From positions 186,001-250,000 of the forward strand of contig CANMNN010000001.1 in the NCBI GenBank assembly GCA_947499305.1: a stretch of 64,000 nt of DNA, written 5' to 3'. Shown here piece after piece: positions 10,009-20,579 of this stretch. A program made the translations under genes and the position numbers. Each line of letters begins with the position of its first letter. Position 1 is the stretch's first letter. The notes under the pieces are model-generated. The model was not told where the DNA came from and ran no database searches. It saw only the letters and a program-made list of their open reading frames with translations. The stretch comes from an uncultured Arenicella sp. GTDB lineage: Bacteria > Pseudomonadota > Gammaproteobacteria > Arenicellales > Arenicellaceae.

Positions 10009-10099
10009 AAATAAATTTTGTCATTCCTTTAACAATGAACACTTATTGCGAAATGCGCTCATCAACGCAAATTAATGTAAGAATAAAAGGCTCGAATCA

Positions 10100-11236
10100 G
10101 TGAAATATACGGCACTATTAGCACTCGCAGACGGCTCTCTCTTTTGGGGGCAGTCAATTGGCGCGCAAGGTCAATCAGTAGGTGAGGTGGTTTTTAATAC
10201 CTCAATGACTGGTTATCAAGAAATCTTGACCGATCCGTCGTATTCACAGCAAATGGTCACCCTTACTTACCCACACATAGGTAATACTGGTACGAACCAA
10301 GAAGACACTGAATCTGATTTTGTTTACGCAAATGGTTTGATTATTCGCGACCTTCCGCGCATGGCAAATAGCTGGCGGAACTCTCAAAATCTCGACGAAT
10401 ACCTGAAAGACAACGACACAGTTGCGATTGCCGATATTGATACGCGTCAGCTTACTCGCATATTGCGCGAAAAAGGTGCTCAAAATGGTTGTCTGGTGGC
10501 GGGTGATGACATCGACGCCGCCGCAGCTGTTGCAGCAGCGAATGGCTTCGCCGGGCTTAAAGGTATGGATCTCGCAAAAGAGGTGACCACTCAAGAGCCA
10601 TATCAATGGACTCAAGGCGAGTGGACTTTAACTGAAGGCTATAGTCAAAAGACCGAAGGCAAATTCAAAGTTGTTGCGTACGACTTCGGCGTTAAACACA
10701 ATATTCTACGCATCTTAGTCGAGTTGGGTTGTGAAGTAACCGTTGTTCCTGCTAAAACGCCCGCATCCGAGGTCTTATCTCAGAAGCCAGACGGTGTCTT
10801 TTTATCAAATGGTCCTGGTGATCCAGAGCCGTGTGATTATGCGATCCAAGCAACCAAGGAAATAATTGACGCTGGTGTACCACTTTTCGGGATCTGTTTA
10901 GGCCATCAAATATTGGCATTGGCCTCAGGTGCGAGTACCGAAAAGATGAAATTTGGCCATCATGGTGCAAACCATCCAGTTCAAGATCTAGACTCAAAGA
11001 AGGTCATGATCACCAGTCAAAATCATGGCTTCGCGGTTCAAGAAGCTGATTTGCCGAGCAACTTAGAAGTGACGCATCGCTCTTTGTTCGACAACACCAT
11101 TCAAGGTATTGCGCGTACAGATGCCAAAGCATTTTCTTTTCAAGGTCACCCCGAAGCCAGCCCTGGACCACGAGATGTGGCTCCACTTTTTCAACGATTC
11201 ATCGACATGATGAGTCAACACAGTGCACGTTCTTAA
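10100..11236 (+). CDS. carA: Carbamoyl-phosphate synthase, small (glutaminase) subunit
   Basis: CarA hydrolyses glutamine and passes ammonia to CarB for carbamoyl phosphate, the shared precursor of arginine and pyrimidines. The 378-residue protein has the N-terminal CPSase small-chain domain and a C-terminal class I amidotransferase domain, with the nucleophile Cys in FGICLGHQ (near residue 260) and the catalytic His-Glu in GHPEASPGP near residue 350. It starts with GTG at 10100 behind AAAAGG. carB begins 12 nt after its stop codon. Confidence 0.97.
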   Translation: MKYTALLALADGSLFWGQSIGAQGQSVGEVVFNTSMTGYQEILTDPSYSQQMVTLTYPHIGNTGTNQEDTESDFVYANGLIIRDLPRMANSWRNSQNLDEYLKDNDTVAIADIDTRQLTRILREKGAQNGCLVAGDDIDAAAAVAAANGFAGLKGMDLAKEVTTQEPYQWTQGEWTLTEGYSQKTEGKFKVVAYDFGVKHNILRILVELGCEVTVVPAKTPASEVLSQKPDGVFLSNGPGDPEPCDYAIQATKEIIDAGVPLFGICLGHQILALASGASTEKMKFGHHGANHPVQDLDSKKVMITSQNHGFAVQEADLPSNLEVTHRSLFDNTIQGIARTDAKAFSFQGHPEASPGPRDVAPLFQRFIDMMSQHSARS

Positions 11237-11248
11237 GAGGATTTCGTA

Positions 11249-14200
11249 ATGCCAAAACGTAATGACATTCAAACCGTCTTAATCATCGGCGCTGGCCCAA
11301 TCATTATTGGCCAAGCCTGCGAATTCGATTATTCGGGCGTGCAAGCCTGTAAGGCGCTGAAAGAAGAGGGCTACCGAGTTGTCTTGGTTAACTCTAACCC
11401 AGCAACAATTATGACCGACCCGGGTTTTGCCGATGCAACTTACATCGAGCCAATCAGCTGGCAAGCGGTTGAGAAGATCATCGAGATCGAGAAGCCAGAC
11501 GCCTTGTTGCCAACAATGGGCGGCCAAACAGCATTGAACTGTGCGCTTGACCTAGAGCGCGAAGGTGTTTTAGCTAAGTACGGCGTAGAGATGATTGGCG
11601 CTAAAAAAGAAGCCATCGACAAAGCTGAAGACCGTGATCAATTCAAAACGGCGATGACTAAAATCGGCTTAGAAATCGCACGCGGTGATATCGCTCACAC
11701 AATGGATGAGTCGTTTGCCATCCTCGAAGATCTTGGCTTACCAGTAATCATTCGCCCGTCGTTCACAATGGGTGGTACTGGCGGTGGCATCGCTTATAAC
11801 AAAGAAGAGTTCGTTGAAATTTGTGAGCGCGGCCTCGAGGCATCACCAACTAATGAGTTGCTGATCGAAGAATGTATTTTCGGTTGGAAAGAGTACGAGA
11901 TGGAAGTGGTGCGAGATCGAGAAGATAATTGCATTATCATCTGCGCAATCGAAAATTTTGACGCCATGGGCGTGCATACCGGTGATTCGATCACGGTAGC
12001 GCCAGCGCAAACTCTTACTGATAAAGAGTATCAAATCATGCGCGACGCCTCTTTGGCGGTACTGCGTGAAATCGGCGTTGATACCGGTGGTTCAAACGTA
12101 CAGTTTGCAATCGACCCGAAGACTGGCCGCATGATCATCATTGAGATGAATCCGCGTGTATCACGTTCATCAGCATTGGCCTCAAAGGCAACGGGCTTTC
12201 CAATTGCAAAAGTAGCTGCCAAATTGGCTGTGGGCTACACCTTAGATGAACTCCGCAACGAGATTACTGGGGGATTAACGCCAGCGTCATTCGAACCTAG
12301 CATCGATTATGTTGTTACTAAGATTCCGCGTTTTGATTTTGTTAAGTTTCCTCAAGCCGATGACACTCTCACGACTCAAATGAAATCAGTGGGCGAGGCC
12401 ATGGCGATTGGTCGAACCTTTCAAGAGTCACTACAAAAAGCAATGCGCAGCTTAGAGATTGGCAGTCATGGCTTCGAGCCTCAGCTTGGTGGTTTAGAGG
12501 GGAGTGAACGTTCAAATAGATTGAGCGCAGCATTGCGCGTTCCGAAAGCAGATCGGCTTTGGTATATCGGTCAGGCATTTCGTGAGGGCTTAACTGTAGC
12601 CGATGTGCATGAAGCCACCGGCATTGAACCTTGGTTCCTAGCTGAAATTGAAGATCTTATAAATACTGAAGCACAGGCCGCAAAGTTGTCTCTGGACTCG
12701 ATTGATGAAGATCAAATGTTTGCCTTAAAACGCAAAGGTTTCTCTGACGTTCGCATGTCAGAAATCTTGGGTGTAAGTGAAGATGAATTCAGGGCTAAAC
12801 GCCACGCGCTTAATATTCGCCCCGTCTACAAACGTGTCGACTCTTGCGCCGCTGAGTTTTCGACCGCAACTGCCTACATGTACTCTAGCTATGAACATGA
12901 GTGTGAATCGCAGCCAGAACAGACCGATAAAATTATGGTGCTGGGCGGTGGCCCTAACCGGATTGGTCAAGGTATTGAGTTCGACTATTGCTGTGTGCAC
13001 GCGTCAATGGCTTTGCGTGAAAATGGCTATCAAACCATCATGGTGAACTGCAACCCCGAGACCGTTTCGACCGATTATGACACCTCGGATCGACTCTACT
13101 TTGAACCTTTAACACTAGAAGATGTGTTAGAGATTGTGCATAAAGAAAACCCAACGGGAGTGATCGTGCAATATGGGGGCCAAACGCCCCTTAAGTTAGC
13201 GCGTCCACTCAAAGCTCAGGGCACTAAAATCATCGGAACCTCACCCGAAGCAATTCACGACGCTGAAGATCGTGAAGAGTTCCAGGCTTTATTGAACAAC
13301 TTAAACCTAAAGCAGCCGCCGAATCGTATTGCCTCGAGCGAAGATACCGCGCTTCAATTAGCTGATGAGGTTGGCTACCCCTTGGTGGTTCGGCCATCAT
13401 ACGTGCTAGGTGGCCGAGCAATGGAAATTGTACATGATGCGCAAGCACTCTCGAATTACATGCACTCCGCGATTCAAGTATCGAACGAATCTCCTGTATT
13501 ACTCGACCGTTTTTTGAATGACGCGATCGAAGTCGATGTTGATGCCATATGTGACGGCACCGACGTTGTCATCGGCGGCATCATGGAGCATATTGAGGAA
13601 GCTGGGGTTCACTCGGGTGATTCGGCCTGTTCTTTGCCTCCGTTCAGTTTGTCAGAAGAAATCAAGGCTGACTTACGTGAGCAAACCAAGAAGATGGCGT
13701 TAGCGCTTAATGTCGTCGGCTTGATGAACGTGCAATTCGCGATTAAAGGTTCTGATATTTATGTTTTGGAAGTTAATCCTCGCGCGTCGAGAACTGTTCC
13801 GTTTGTTTCTAAAGCTACCTCACGCCCATTAGCCAAAGTCGCAGCGCTTTGTATGGCGGGTACTAGCTTGGCTGAACAAGGCATCAAAGACGAAATTATT
13901 CCTAAATATTACTCAGTTAAAGAAGCGGTGTTCCCATTCGTTAAGTTCCCAGGCGTTGATACACTATTGAGCCCTGAGATGAAGTCTACCGGTGAAGTAA
14001 TGGGTGTCGGACAAAGTTTTGGTGCGGCTTATAACAAAGCACAGCAAGGTACCGGTGCAAATATTCCACAATCTGGCACGGTGTTATTCAGCGTTCGTGA
14101 TAGTGATAAAGCAATTGCAATTGAGCTTGCTACATATCTTGCTAAAAATGGCTTTAATATCGTTGCAACGCGTGGAACCGCAGCTGCGTTTGAAACGGCA

Positions 14201-14467
14201 GGCATTGAGTGTCAAACTGCTAATAAGGTAACAGAAGGTCGGCCTCATATTGTTGATATGATTATTGACGGTAAGGCTGATCTTGTAATTAATACTACCA
14301 GCACCAACAAAACCGTGAAGGACTCTTATACGATTCGTCGCGAAGCCTTGATGCACAAAGTTACTTACTTTACCAATATTGCCTCAGCTCGTGCTATGGT
14401 TGAGGCTCATAAAGCACATGACGTTATGCGTGTGAGCAAGCTACAAGATCTGCACAAAACAATCTAA
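11249..14467 (+). CDS. carB: Carbamoyl-phosphate synthase, large subunit
   Basis: CarB makes carbamoyl phosphate from bicarbonate, ammonia and two ATP. The 1072-residue length equals that of the E. coli enzyme. Two homologous ATP-grasp halves are visible, each beginning with a GxGPxxIGQxxEFDY motif (near residues 15 and 570). They are followed by the C-terminal MGS-like allosteric domain (about 935-1072) that senses UMP and ornithine in enterics. A GAGG ribosome site precedes the ATG. It shares a transcript with carA and possibly with greA. Confidence 0.97.
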   Translation: MPKRNDIQTVLIIGAGPIIIGQACEFDYSGVQACKALKEEGYRVVLVNSNPATIMTDPGFADATYIEPISWQAVEKIIEIEKPDALLPTMGGQTALNCALDLEREGVLAKYGVEMIGAKKEAIDKAEDRDQFKTAMTKIGLEIARGDIAHTMDESFAILEDLGLPVIIRPSFTMGGTGGGIAYNKEEFVEICERGLEASPTNELLIEECIFGWKEYEMEVVRDREDNCIIICAIENFDAMGVHTGDSITVAPAQTLTDKEYQIMRDASLAVLREIGVDTGGSNVQFAIDPKTGRMIIIEMNPRVSRSSALASKATGFPIAKVAAKLAVGYTLDELRNEITGGLTPASFEPSIDYVVTKIPRFDFVKFPQADDTLTTQMKSVGEAMAIGRTFQESLQKAMRSLEIGSHGFEPQLGGLEGSERSNRLSAALRVPKADRLWYIGQAFREGLTVADVHEATGIEPWFLAEIEDLINTEAQAAKLSLDSIDEDQMFALKRKGFSDVRMSEILGVSEDEFRAKRHALNIRPVYKRVDSCAAEFSTATAYMYSSYEHECESQPEQTDKIMVLGGGPNRIGQGIEFDYCCVHASMALRENGYQTIMVNCNPETVSTDYDTSDRLYFEPLTLEDVLEIVHKENPTGVIVQYGGQTPLKLARPLKAQGTKIIGTSPEAIHDAEDREEFQALLNNLNLKQPPNRIASSEDTALQLADEVGYPLVVRPSYVLGGRAMEIVHDAQALSNYMHSAIQVSNESPVLLDRFLNDAIEVDVDAICDGTDVVIGGIMEHIEEAGVHSGDSACSLPPFSLSEEIKADLREQTKKMALALNVVGLMNVQFAIKGSDIYVLEVNPRASRTVPFVSKATSRPLAKVAALCMAGTSLAEQGIKDEIIPKYYSVKEAVFPFVKFPGVDTLLSPEMKSTGEVMGVGQSFGAAYNKAQQGTGANIPQSGTVLFSVRDSDKAIAIELATYLAKNGFNIVATRGTAAAFETAGIECQTANKVTEGRPHIVDMIIDGKADLVINTTSTNKTVKDSYTIRREALMHKVTYFTNIASARAMVEAHKAHDVMRVSKLQDLHKTI

Positions 14468-14525
14468 TGCATTGTTTAGGTCGCTATATAAGGTGGCTTT
14501 AGCTAGGTGGCGAAAAATTTAGTCT

Positions 14526-14558
14526 TAAATAAACGCGCTGAAATGGCGCGTTTATTTA
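14526..14558 (+). promoter_or_regulatory. Perfect 13-bp hairpin between carB and greA
   Basis: TAAATAAACGCGC (14526-14538) and GCGCGTTTATTTA (14546-14558) pair perfectly around a 7-nt loop. No T-run follows beyond the AT-rich foot of the stem itself, so it is either a weak terminator for carAB or a processing or attenuation signal before greA. E. coli greA also has a terminated leader transcript (GraL), a possible parallel. Confidence 0.6.
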
Positions 14559-14596
14559 TGGTAGAAACGAATAATTTACTAAAAGTACGAAATAAA

Positions 14597-15076
14597 ATGG
14601 ATCGAGTTTTACTAACCAAAAAGGGTGCTGAAGCACTTCAAGCTGAATTAAAAAAATTAAAGAGCGAAGATCGCCCTAAGGTGATTCAAGAAATCGCCGA
14701 AGCCCGTGCTCACGGTGACTTATCTGAAAACGCTGAGTATCATGCAGCGCGAGAGCAACAAAGCTTTATCGAAGGCCGTATTAAAGAACTCGAAGGTAAC
14801 CTCGGTGTTGCCGAAGTTATTGATACTTCAAAGCTCAACGTCAACGGCAAAGTCGTTTTTGGAGCCTTGGTTAAGCTTTATGACGAAGGCGCCGATGCCG
14901 AAGTGAGCTATCAAATAGTGGGAGATTTAGAGGCCGATATCGAGCGCGGCAAGATATCATTAAGTTCACCAATCGGTCGCGCATTGATTGGCAAACTTGA
15001 AGGCGACGAGTTTACCTTTGAAGCGCCAGCCGGTGAGAAAGCCTACGAAATCCTAGAGGTGCGCTACGACCTTTAA
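14597..15076 (+). CDS. greA: Transcription elongation factor GreA
   Basis: GreA rescues backtracked RNA polymerase by stimulating transcript cleavage. From the ATG at 14597 the protein is 159 residues, the family norm (158 in E. coli). The longer frame from 14507 adds 30 residues that overlap the hairpin and match nothing in the family. The N-terminal coiled coil carries the catalytic acidic tip ([16 protein letters not shown] near residue 41). The C-terminal FKBP-like domain ends in the usual EILEVRY. carA-carB-greA linkage is known in Pseudomonas. Confidence 0.96.
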   Translation: MDRVLLTKKGAEALQAELKKLKSEDRPKVIQEIAEARAHGDLSENAEYHAAREQQSFIEGRIKELEGNLGVAEVIDTSKLNVNGKVVFGALVKLYDEGADAEVSYQIVGDLEADIERGKISLSSPIGRALIGKLEGDEFTFEAPAGEKAYEILEVRYDL

Positions 15077-15106
15077 TTGGCGTAGTTTTTAACAAGGATG
15101 CTCTCT

Positions 15107-16185
15107 ATGAAGCGGTCAGCTATATTTCATGTCTGGCTGATTTTTTTTATCTCGTACGAATTATTTGCCGGTGAAATAAAGGTCAAGAAGCTCAAAAAAA
15201 GCGAAAATGGACCTTAACTGAAAGCTCTAACATTAGAGTTGTAAGCGACGCAAAGGAAAAACATGTTTTGCGGACCGTTCAACGGCTTGAACGATACCGC
15301 TCGTTTTCAAGCATGCTCTTGGGGCTTGACACAAAGCGAGGCGCCAATCCACGTTTTATTGTTTTACCTAAAAATCGAAGCTTATGGAAAGCTCTTGGCT
15401 TACCCAAAGGTCTCGTCAGCGTAACGTTGTTTTCAGAGCCTGGTGGCTCGACGATTTTCGCTGATATAGAGGACTTCTCTGGCTCCTCAGTGCGCACCAG
15501 TAGTGTCGGTAGGGCGACAATATATTCGGCACTATCAACTCAATTGTTTTATAAAGTGGGGCTGCAAGAGAGTACTCCGTTTTGGTATCACATGGCGTTT
15601 TCGCAATATCTTTCAGGATATACAGAGCTTGATACTCAATTTAGAATAGGCGAGTTGGAGGCAATGGGAAAAAGACTTGGACGTCTATTTAATCGCTATG
15701 GAAGATTGAAACCTATTGACGTTGTTTCTGTGATGTCTCGTAAAAGCTACGCGGTAGGTCTAGGTGGGTCGGAAATAAGCAACACGGCAAAGCGAAAATT
15801 TCTTGCTCAAGCCTATTTGATCTTTCATTACCTGTATTCAGACGCTGGCCGCCGAGACCAGTTAGATGAATATGTACGATTGACCACCCCGGGGCTGAGC
15901 GTCGATGAATCTCTACGTACAGCCTTTGGAGTGAGCGCTCAGAAACTTTCGAATTCCATCGCAAGCTACGCGGAGTCCGACGAGAGGATAGTCTCCTACG
16001 ACAGGAGGGAAATAGAAGATAAGTTAAGCTCGCCGTTGCCTATTGAGTATCGACAAACGAAGCTTTCTAACGGTGAATTTCGGAGGAAAGTCTATCCTCA
16101 AATAGTAAATGTTCCCGAGAGTTTGATCTCATTTAGCGAGAAAAAACGCTTCATGAACACGGTAAGGCTCACCTCCCTAAAATGA
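15107..16185 (+). CDS. Exported protein with a frame break in an A7 tract
   Basis: Two overlapping frames make one protein. The first starts at ATG 15107 behind AAGGA and encodes a signal-peptide-like helix ending in ELFAGE, then stops at TAA 15215. The second is open from before the A-tract to 16185. A -1 shift, or one extra A, within the seven A at 15194-15200 joins them at the sequence KLKKKRKWTLTESSNIRV, giving about 359 residues. The body resembles DUF1570-like secreted proteins with a gluzincin-type fold: an N-terminal SDA-type beta strand, then a YSALSTQLFYKV...FWYHMAFSQYLSG region where active relatives carry HExxH, which is absent here. Sequencing error, recent mutation, slippage or phase variation could explain the break. 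No function is known. Confidence 0.6.
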
Positions 16186-16432
16186 ACTCTTTTGTGAGTG
16201 AACTTGCCCCTTAAGTTCGATGATGCATTAACAGCACAACAAACACCGTCTTAATGCTGTGGCTTAATTAGATCCATCAATGCGAAACGCGACGTTTAAG
16301 CGAGGTTTGACTAATTGTTACACAAATTCGTAGGTCGAGCATTGTTTAGCGGTCTAGATATTGTTCACGCTACAGCGCGATATTCAGAGCTGCCGGCAGA
16401 GGGTAGAGCTCTATTCAAAAACGCTACTAAAT

Positions 16433-16485
16433 TTTGAAGATCGGCAATGTTTGGCTTAGTTTGAAGATCGGCAATGTGGCTTAGA
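16433..16485. repeat. Imperfect 27-bp tandem repeat
   Basis: The sequence TTTGAAGATCGGCAATGT begins at 16433 and again at 16460, each followed by a GGCTTAG-like segment. The remaining space (16186-16480) holds no convincing gene. The repeat lies just after the end of yhbY, which is on the minus strand. Confidence 0.7.
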
Positions 16486-16777
16486 TAGTCGGGATAACGA
16501 TCTTAGCTTCTTTATTTGCTCGATAGATCACCGCGACGCGACCAATTAACTGCACAGGTTCACTATTCGACGCGCTTGTGATTTGCGCAACAATAGCTAC
16601 CTTTTCAGACTTTTCATTGCTTGGTAGCTTTATTTTTATTAGCTCGTGCTGGTCCAGAGCCAGTTCAACTTCATTCATTACCGCGTCGGTTAGGCCTTTG
16701 CCACCAATCATGACCACAGGGTTTAGATTGTGTGCAATTCCACGAAGATAGTTCTTTTGTTTTCCAGTTAACGTCAT
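16481..16777 (-). CDS. yhbY: Ribosome assembly RNA-binding protein YhbY (CRM domain)
   Basis: YhbY is a single CRM-domain protein that associates with pre-50S ribosomal particles. The 98 residues match the family length (97). The N-terminal LTGKQKNYLRGIAHNLNPVV segment and the GxxGxT loop (GGKGLTDAV) are diagnostic. It is divergent from rlmE, 97 nt away, an arrangement conserved in gammaproteobacteria; both gene products act on 50S assembly. Confidence 0.95.
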   Translation of the reverse strand: MTLTGKQKNYLRGIAHNLNPVVMIGGKGLTDAVMNEVELALDQHELIKIKLPSNEKSEKVAIVAQITSASNSEPVQLIGRVAVIYRANKEAKIVIPTI

Positions 16778-16874
16778 TTAATGAGATAATTGTTAGCCGT
16801 TCTGCTCAGAAAGCTGACGGGTTGCGGTTTAAGAACGCGCGATTCTACCTAAACTTTAGAAAAATACATCCAAA

Positions 16875-17498
16875 ATGGCACGAAAAGGCAATAAAACTGG
16901 CGAATGGGCACGACGACATATTAATGACCCGTACGTAAAAAAGGCCACGAGTCAGGGCTATCGATCGCGCGCGGTCTATAAATTTAAGGAAATCGATGAT
17001 CAAGACCATTTGGTTAAAGCTGGTATGGTCGTAGTTGATTTAGGCTCCGCACCAGGCGGTTGGTCTCAGTATATTGCGCGTAAATTCGGTGATAAAGTTA
17101 CAGTCATAGCGATCGATTTGTTAGATATGGACCCAATTGATAATGTTCACTTCATTAAGGGCGATTTTCAAGATCAGGATGTGCTAGATAAGGTGGATAA
17201 TTTGCTGGATGGGCGAAAAATTGACCTTGTAATCTCGGATATGGCCCCCAACATTACAGGGGTGAGAAGTTCTGACGAGGCCCTGTATGAGGGTCTGCTT
17301 GACTCTGTTCTGTATTTTTGTGAGATGCGCCTCAAAGCCAATAGTCATTTGCTAGTTAAGCTCTTTGAAGGCAGCGCTTCGCATTACTATCGCAGAGAAG
17401 TAAAAGGGCGTTATAAAAGCGGGGTTGTTCGTAAGCCTGCAGCGTCGCGACCTAAAAGCCGAGAATATTATTTCTTAGCAAAAAATCGCCTGGCTTAA
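16875..17498 (+). CDS. rlmE: 23S rRNA (uridine-2'-O)-methyltransferase
   Basis: RlmE (FtsJ, RrmJ) methylates U2552 of 23S rRNA late in 50S assembly. The 207-residue protein has the SAM-binding motif VDLGSAPGGWSQY (near residue 55), the catalytic K-D-K-E set (Lys in the N-terminal SRAVYKFKEID segment, Asp in LVISDMAPNITG, Lys in LLVKLFEG, Glu near the end) and a short basic N-terminus. ftsH follows downstream as in E. coli. Confidence 0.96.
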   Translation: MARKGNKTGEWARRHINDPYVKKATSQGYRSRAVYKFKEIDDQDHLVKAGMVVVDLGSAPGGWSQYIARKFGDKVTVIAIDLLDMDPIDNVHFIKGDFQDQDVLDKVDNLLDGRKIDLVISDMAPNITGVRSSDEALYEGLLDSVLYFCEMRLKANSHLLVKLFEGSASHYYRREVKGRYKSGVVRKPAASRPKSREYYFLAKNRLA

Positions 17499-17703
17499 CG
17501 CTCCGATTCGCTTAGGATCAAGTAATGGGTGTAGAGTCTCACGTGTTTTATGGGACTCTCTGATACCATTGAATAAAGTGCTGCAAGCGCAGCGCAATTA
17601 ATATGAATTAACGTAGTCGTGTCGAATTTCCCTGTACACGGTTGCAAAAATCCGTCTGAAAAAGACGCTAACGCTGAACATCAGCGAACTGAGGTATAAA
17701 ACA

Positions 17704-19614
17704 GTGAACAGACTCACTAATATCGTAATTATCGGACTCTTGTTTTTGATAGTAGGTGGCTTTCTAGCTGATCAAAATTCGTCTTCCGGTGCCTCAGCAA
17801 AAGAACTGACCTATTCAGAGTTCATGACGCAAGTTACTAACGGCAATGTTAAATCGGTCGTTTTAGATGAAGGTGAACTGAGAATTACTGGTGAATACGA
17901 GTCTGGCGGCAAATTTTGGACCGTTATGTCTCGGTTGGACGACCAATTGATCGATACCCTTCTAGGCCGTGGTGTCGATTTCAAAGTCGTGCCGCTGCAG
18001 AAAACCGGCATATTGATGCAAATTTTGATAAACGCCATACCATTTATCCTAATTATCGGCATCTGGATTTACCTTATGCGTCAAATGCAAGGTGGTGGTG
18101 GTAAAGGGGCCATGAGCTTTGGAAAAAGTAAGGCACGGCTTTTGAATCAAGACACTAATCGAGTTACTTTTGATGATGTTGCTGGTGTTGAAGAGTCAAA
18201 AGAAGAGGTTCAAGAAATCGTCGAGTTTTTAAGAGATCCATCTCGTTTTCAAAAACTTGGTGGCCGTATGCCGTCGGGTGTTTTAATGACAGGCAGCCCG
18301 GGTACTGGTAAAACCTTACTCGCGAAAGCTATTGCCGGTGAAGCACGCGTTCCATTTTTCTCAATCTCGGGCTCGGATTTTGTCGAGATGTTTGTTGGTG
18401 TTGGCGCATCGCGTGTGCGAGACATGTTCGAACAAGCTAAGAAGAACGCTCCGTGTATCATTTTTATCGACGAAATTGATGCCGTAGGTCGCCACCGTGG
18501 TGCTGGTGTTGGCGGCGGTAATGATGAGCGCGAGCAAACTTTGAATCAGTTATTAGTAGAGATGGACGGTTTCGAAGGTGGCGAAGGAATTGTCGTTATT
18601 GCGGCAACCAACCGACCAGACGTTTTAGACCCTGCGCTTTTACGACCAGGGCGTTTCGATCGCCAAGTCGTTGTGCCGTTGCCAGACATTCGTGGTCGCG
18701 AGCAAATTTTGAAAGTTCACATGCGTAAGGTTCCTATCGGCAAAACGGTTGACCCTGCTGTGATAGCGCGTGGAACCCCCGGTTTTTCAGGAGCTGATAT
18801 TGCCAATTTAGTCAACGAAGCTGCGTTGTTTGCGGCTCGAGGTGCGAAGAAGTTAGTTGAAATGGAAGACTTCGAATTCGCAAAGGATAAAGTCATGATG
18901 GGCGCCGAGAGACGCTCTATAGTCATGCCGGAGAAAGAAAGGCTCAATACTGCTTATCATGAATCGGGACACGCAGTTGTTGGTGCGGTTCTAAAAGACG
19001 TGTATGACCCAGTGCACAAGGTCACAATTATTCCTCGAGGCCGCGCACTTGGTTTGACCTTCTACTTACCAGAAGAAGATCGTTATGGTTACGACCGAGA
19101 GTTTTTGTACGCTCGAATTGCTGTCGCTCTAGGCGGTCGAATTGCCGAAGAGATCTTCATGAATCAAATGACGACTGGCGCGTCAAGCGACTTTGAAAGT
19201 GCGACTGAAATGGCGCACAACATGGTTGCTCGCTGGGGTATGAGCGATGTACTAGGCACGCGTGTATATGCGGACAGTCAGCAAAATGGTGGCTTAGGCG
19301 GTAATACTAGCGCAAAAATGAGTAACCAAACCGCTAACTTGATAGACACCGAAGTCTCACGCATTCTAGATGAGCAATATGCTCGTGCAAAACAAATTTT
19401 GGAAGATAATCGCGATAAAGTCGAAGTTATGACCAAGAGTTTGATGGAGTATGAAACTTTGGATGCCGATCAAATTGCAGAAATTATGGAAGGTAAGAAT
19501 CCGACGCCTCCAGCGGATCTGCCTCGCCCGAAGGATAAGAGCTCTGACGACGACTCAGAGAGTAAACCAAATATCGAACCTCAGTTAGATAAGCCAGCTA
19601 GCGACGACGCTTAG
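17704..19614 (+). CDS. ftsH: ATP-dependent zinc metalloprotease FtsH
   Basis: FtsH is a membrane-anchored hexameric AAA+ protease. It degrades LpxC, unassembled membrane proteins and, in E. coli, sigma-32. Two membrane helices (about residues 4-22 and 100-122) flank a periplasmic domain. The AAA module has Walker A GSPGTGKT, Walker [14 protein letters not shown] and the second region of homology. The zinc site is HESGH near residue 420. Its 636 residues end in an acidic, proline-rich tail. The start is GTG at 17704 behind GAGG. It probably works with lapA/lapB, also in this window. Confidence 0.97.
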   Translation: MNRLTNIVIIGLLFLIVGGFLADQNSSSGASAKELTYSEFMTQVTNGNVKSVVLDEGELRITGEYESGGKFWTVMSRLDDQLIDTLLGRGVDFKVVPLQKTGILMQILINAIPFILIIGIWIYLMRQMQGGGGKGAMSFGKSKARLLNQDTNRVTFDDVAGVEESKEEVQEIVEFLRDPSRFQKLGGRMPSGVLMTGSPGTGKTLLAKAIAGEARVPFFSISGSDFVEMFVGVGASRVRDMFEQAKKNAPCIIFIDEIDAVGRHRGAGVGGGNDEREQTLNQLLVEMDGFEGGEGIVVIAATNRPDVLDPALLRPGRFDRQVVVPLPDIRGREQILKVHMRKVPIGKTVDPAVIARGTPGFSGADIANLVNEAALFAARGAKKLVEMEDFEFAKDKVMMGAERRSIVMPEKERLNTAYHESGHAVVGAVLKDVYDPVHKVTIIPRGRALGLTFYLPEEDRYGYDREFLYARIAVALGGRIAEEIFMNQMTTGASSDFESATEMAHNMVARWGMSDVLGTRVYADSQQNGGLGGNTSAKMSNQTANLIDTEVSRILDEQYARAKQILEDNRDKVEVMTKSLMEYETLDADQIAEIMEGKNPTPPADLPRPKDKSSDDDSESKPNIEPQLDKPASDDA

Positions 19615-19645
19615 TTTGCGTTTGCTTAAGCCTTAGCCGCATAAA

Positions 19646-20491
19646 ATGGGCGCTGATAGCTTACGGCTCAAGTTGAGTGAGTCGGATACCTATTCGAAGA
19701 GTTTGATAATGGGAGTTGTAAATGCGACTCCCGACTCGTTTTCTGATGGCGGTCAATTTAGCACGCTGGACAACGCCCTCGAACACGCTTTGGCGCTGGT
19801 TGATCAGGGTGCTGATATTCTTGATATTGGCGGAGAATCGACAAGACCCGGTGCTGAAAAAGTTATCCTAGAAAAGGAGCTTGAACGGGTTATACCTCTT
19901 ATCGACCAACTCCGAAAACTTACTGATATACCCATATCAATCGATACCTATAAGCCAGAGGTTATGTTAGCTGCGGTAAAATCAGGGGCTTCGATGATCA
20001 ACGATGTAAATGGCCTTCGAGCCGATGGTGCTGTTGATGCTGCGATCGAGGCCGGTGTGCCGGTGTGCATTATGCACATGCAAGGTGACCCAAGCTCAAT
20101 GCAAATCAAGCCAAGTTATGCAAATGTGGTCGAGGAGGTATTGGACTTTTTTCGACATCGAATCGATGTTCTTGTCGGTGCGGGTATAGAAAGGCGAGAC
20201 ATCATTATTGATCCAGGCATCGGTTTCGGAAAAACCTTGAATCACAACTTGCAGTTATTGAACAAGGTAGAAAAACTTAGGTCAGAGACTCAATGCGAAG
20301 TGCTCATTGGCGTATCTAGAAAATCACTAATCGATAAACTATTAGGTCGCCCGGTTGATCAGCGTCTTCCGGCGAGTCTGGGTTTAGCAGTGCAGTCCGT
20401 GCTAAATGGCGCTAAAATAGTGCGCGTTCACGATGTGAGAGAAACGTTTGACGCCGTGCGTGCTGTGGAAGCGGTGCGGAATTCAACCTAG
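19646..20491 (+). CDS. folP: Dihydropteroate synthase
   Basis: The enzyme joins p-aminobenzoate to the pterin pyrophosphate in folate synthesis and is the sulfonamide target. The 281-residue TIM-barrel shows the two signature motifs MGVVNATPDSFSDGG (near residue 23) and DIGGESTRPGA (near residue 60), and the C-terminal KIVRVHDV with the phosphate-binding Arg and His. It lies 31 nt after ftsH and before glmM, as in E. coli. Confidence 0.96.
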   Translation: MGADSLRLKLSESDTYSKSLIMGVVNATPDSFSDGGQFSTLDNALEHALALVDQGADILDIGGESTRPGAEKVILEKELERVIPLIDQLRKLTDIPISIDTYKPEVMLAAVKSGASMINDVNGLRADGAVDAAIEAGVPVCIMHMQGDPSSMQIKPSYANVVEEVLDFFRHRIDVLVGAGIERRDIIIDPGIGFGKTLNHNLQLLNKVEKLRSETQCEVLIGVSRKSLIDKLLGRPVDQRLPASLGLAVQSVLNGAKIVRVHDVRETFDAVRAVEAVRNST

Positions 20492-20534
20492 CGGTCATTA
20501 TGCACAGATATTTCTCCACCTAAATAATTATAAA

Positions 20535-20561
20535 GTGCCGAGGCTAGCATGCCCTTGGCAC
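20535..20561 (+). promoter_or_regulatory. Hairpin before glmM
   Basis: GTGCCGAGG (20535-20543) pairs with CCTTGGCAC (20553-20561) with one G-U pair around a 9-nt loop, 18 nt before the glmM start. There is no T-run. It could shape translation or processing of the folP-glmM mRNA. In E. coli, GlmM feeds the sRNA-controlled GlmS pathway, but no direct link is visible here. Confidence 0.4.
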
Positions 20562-20579
20562 GCTAAAAGGAAACAAATT

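Noticed and set aside
14507..14596. N-terminal extension of greA
   Set aside because: The extra 30 codons lie over a perfect hairpin and are absent from the GreA family.
20448..20579. N-terminal extension of glmM
   Set aside because: It overlaps folP in another frame and does not match GlmM, which begins with the FFGTDGIRG region.
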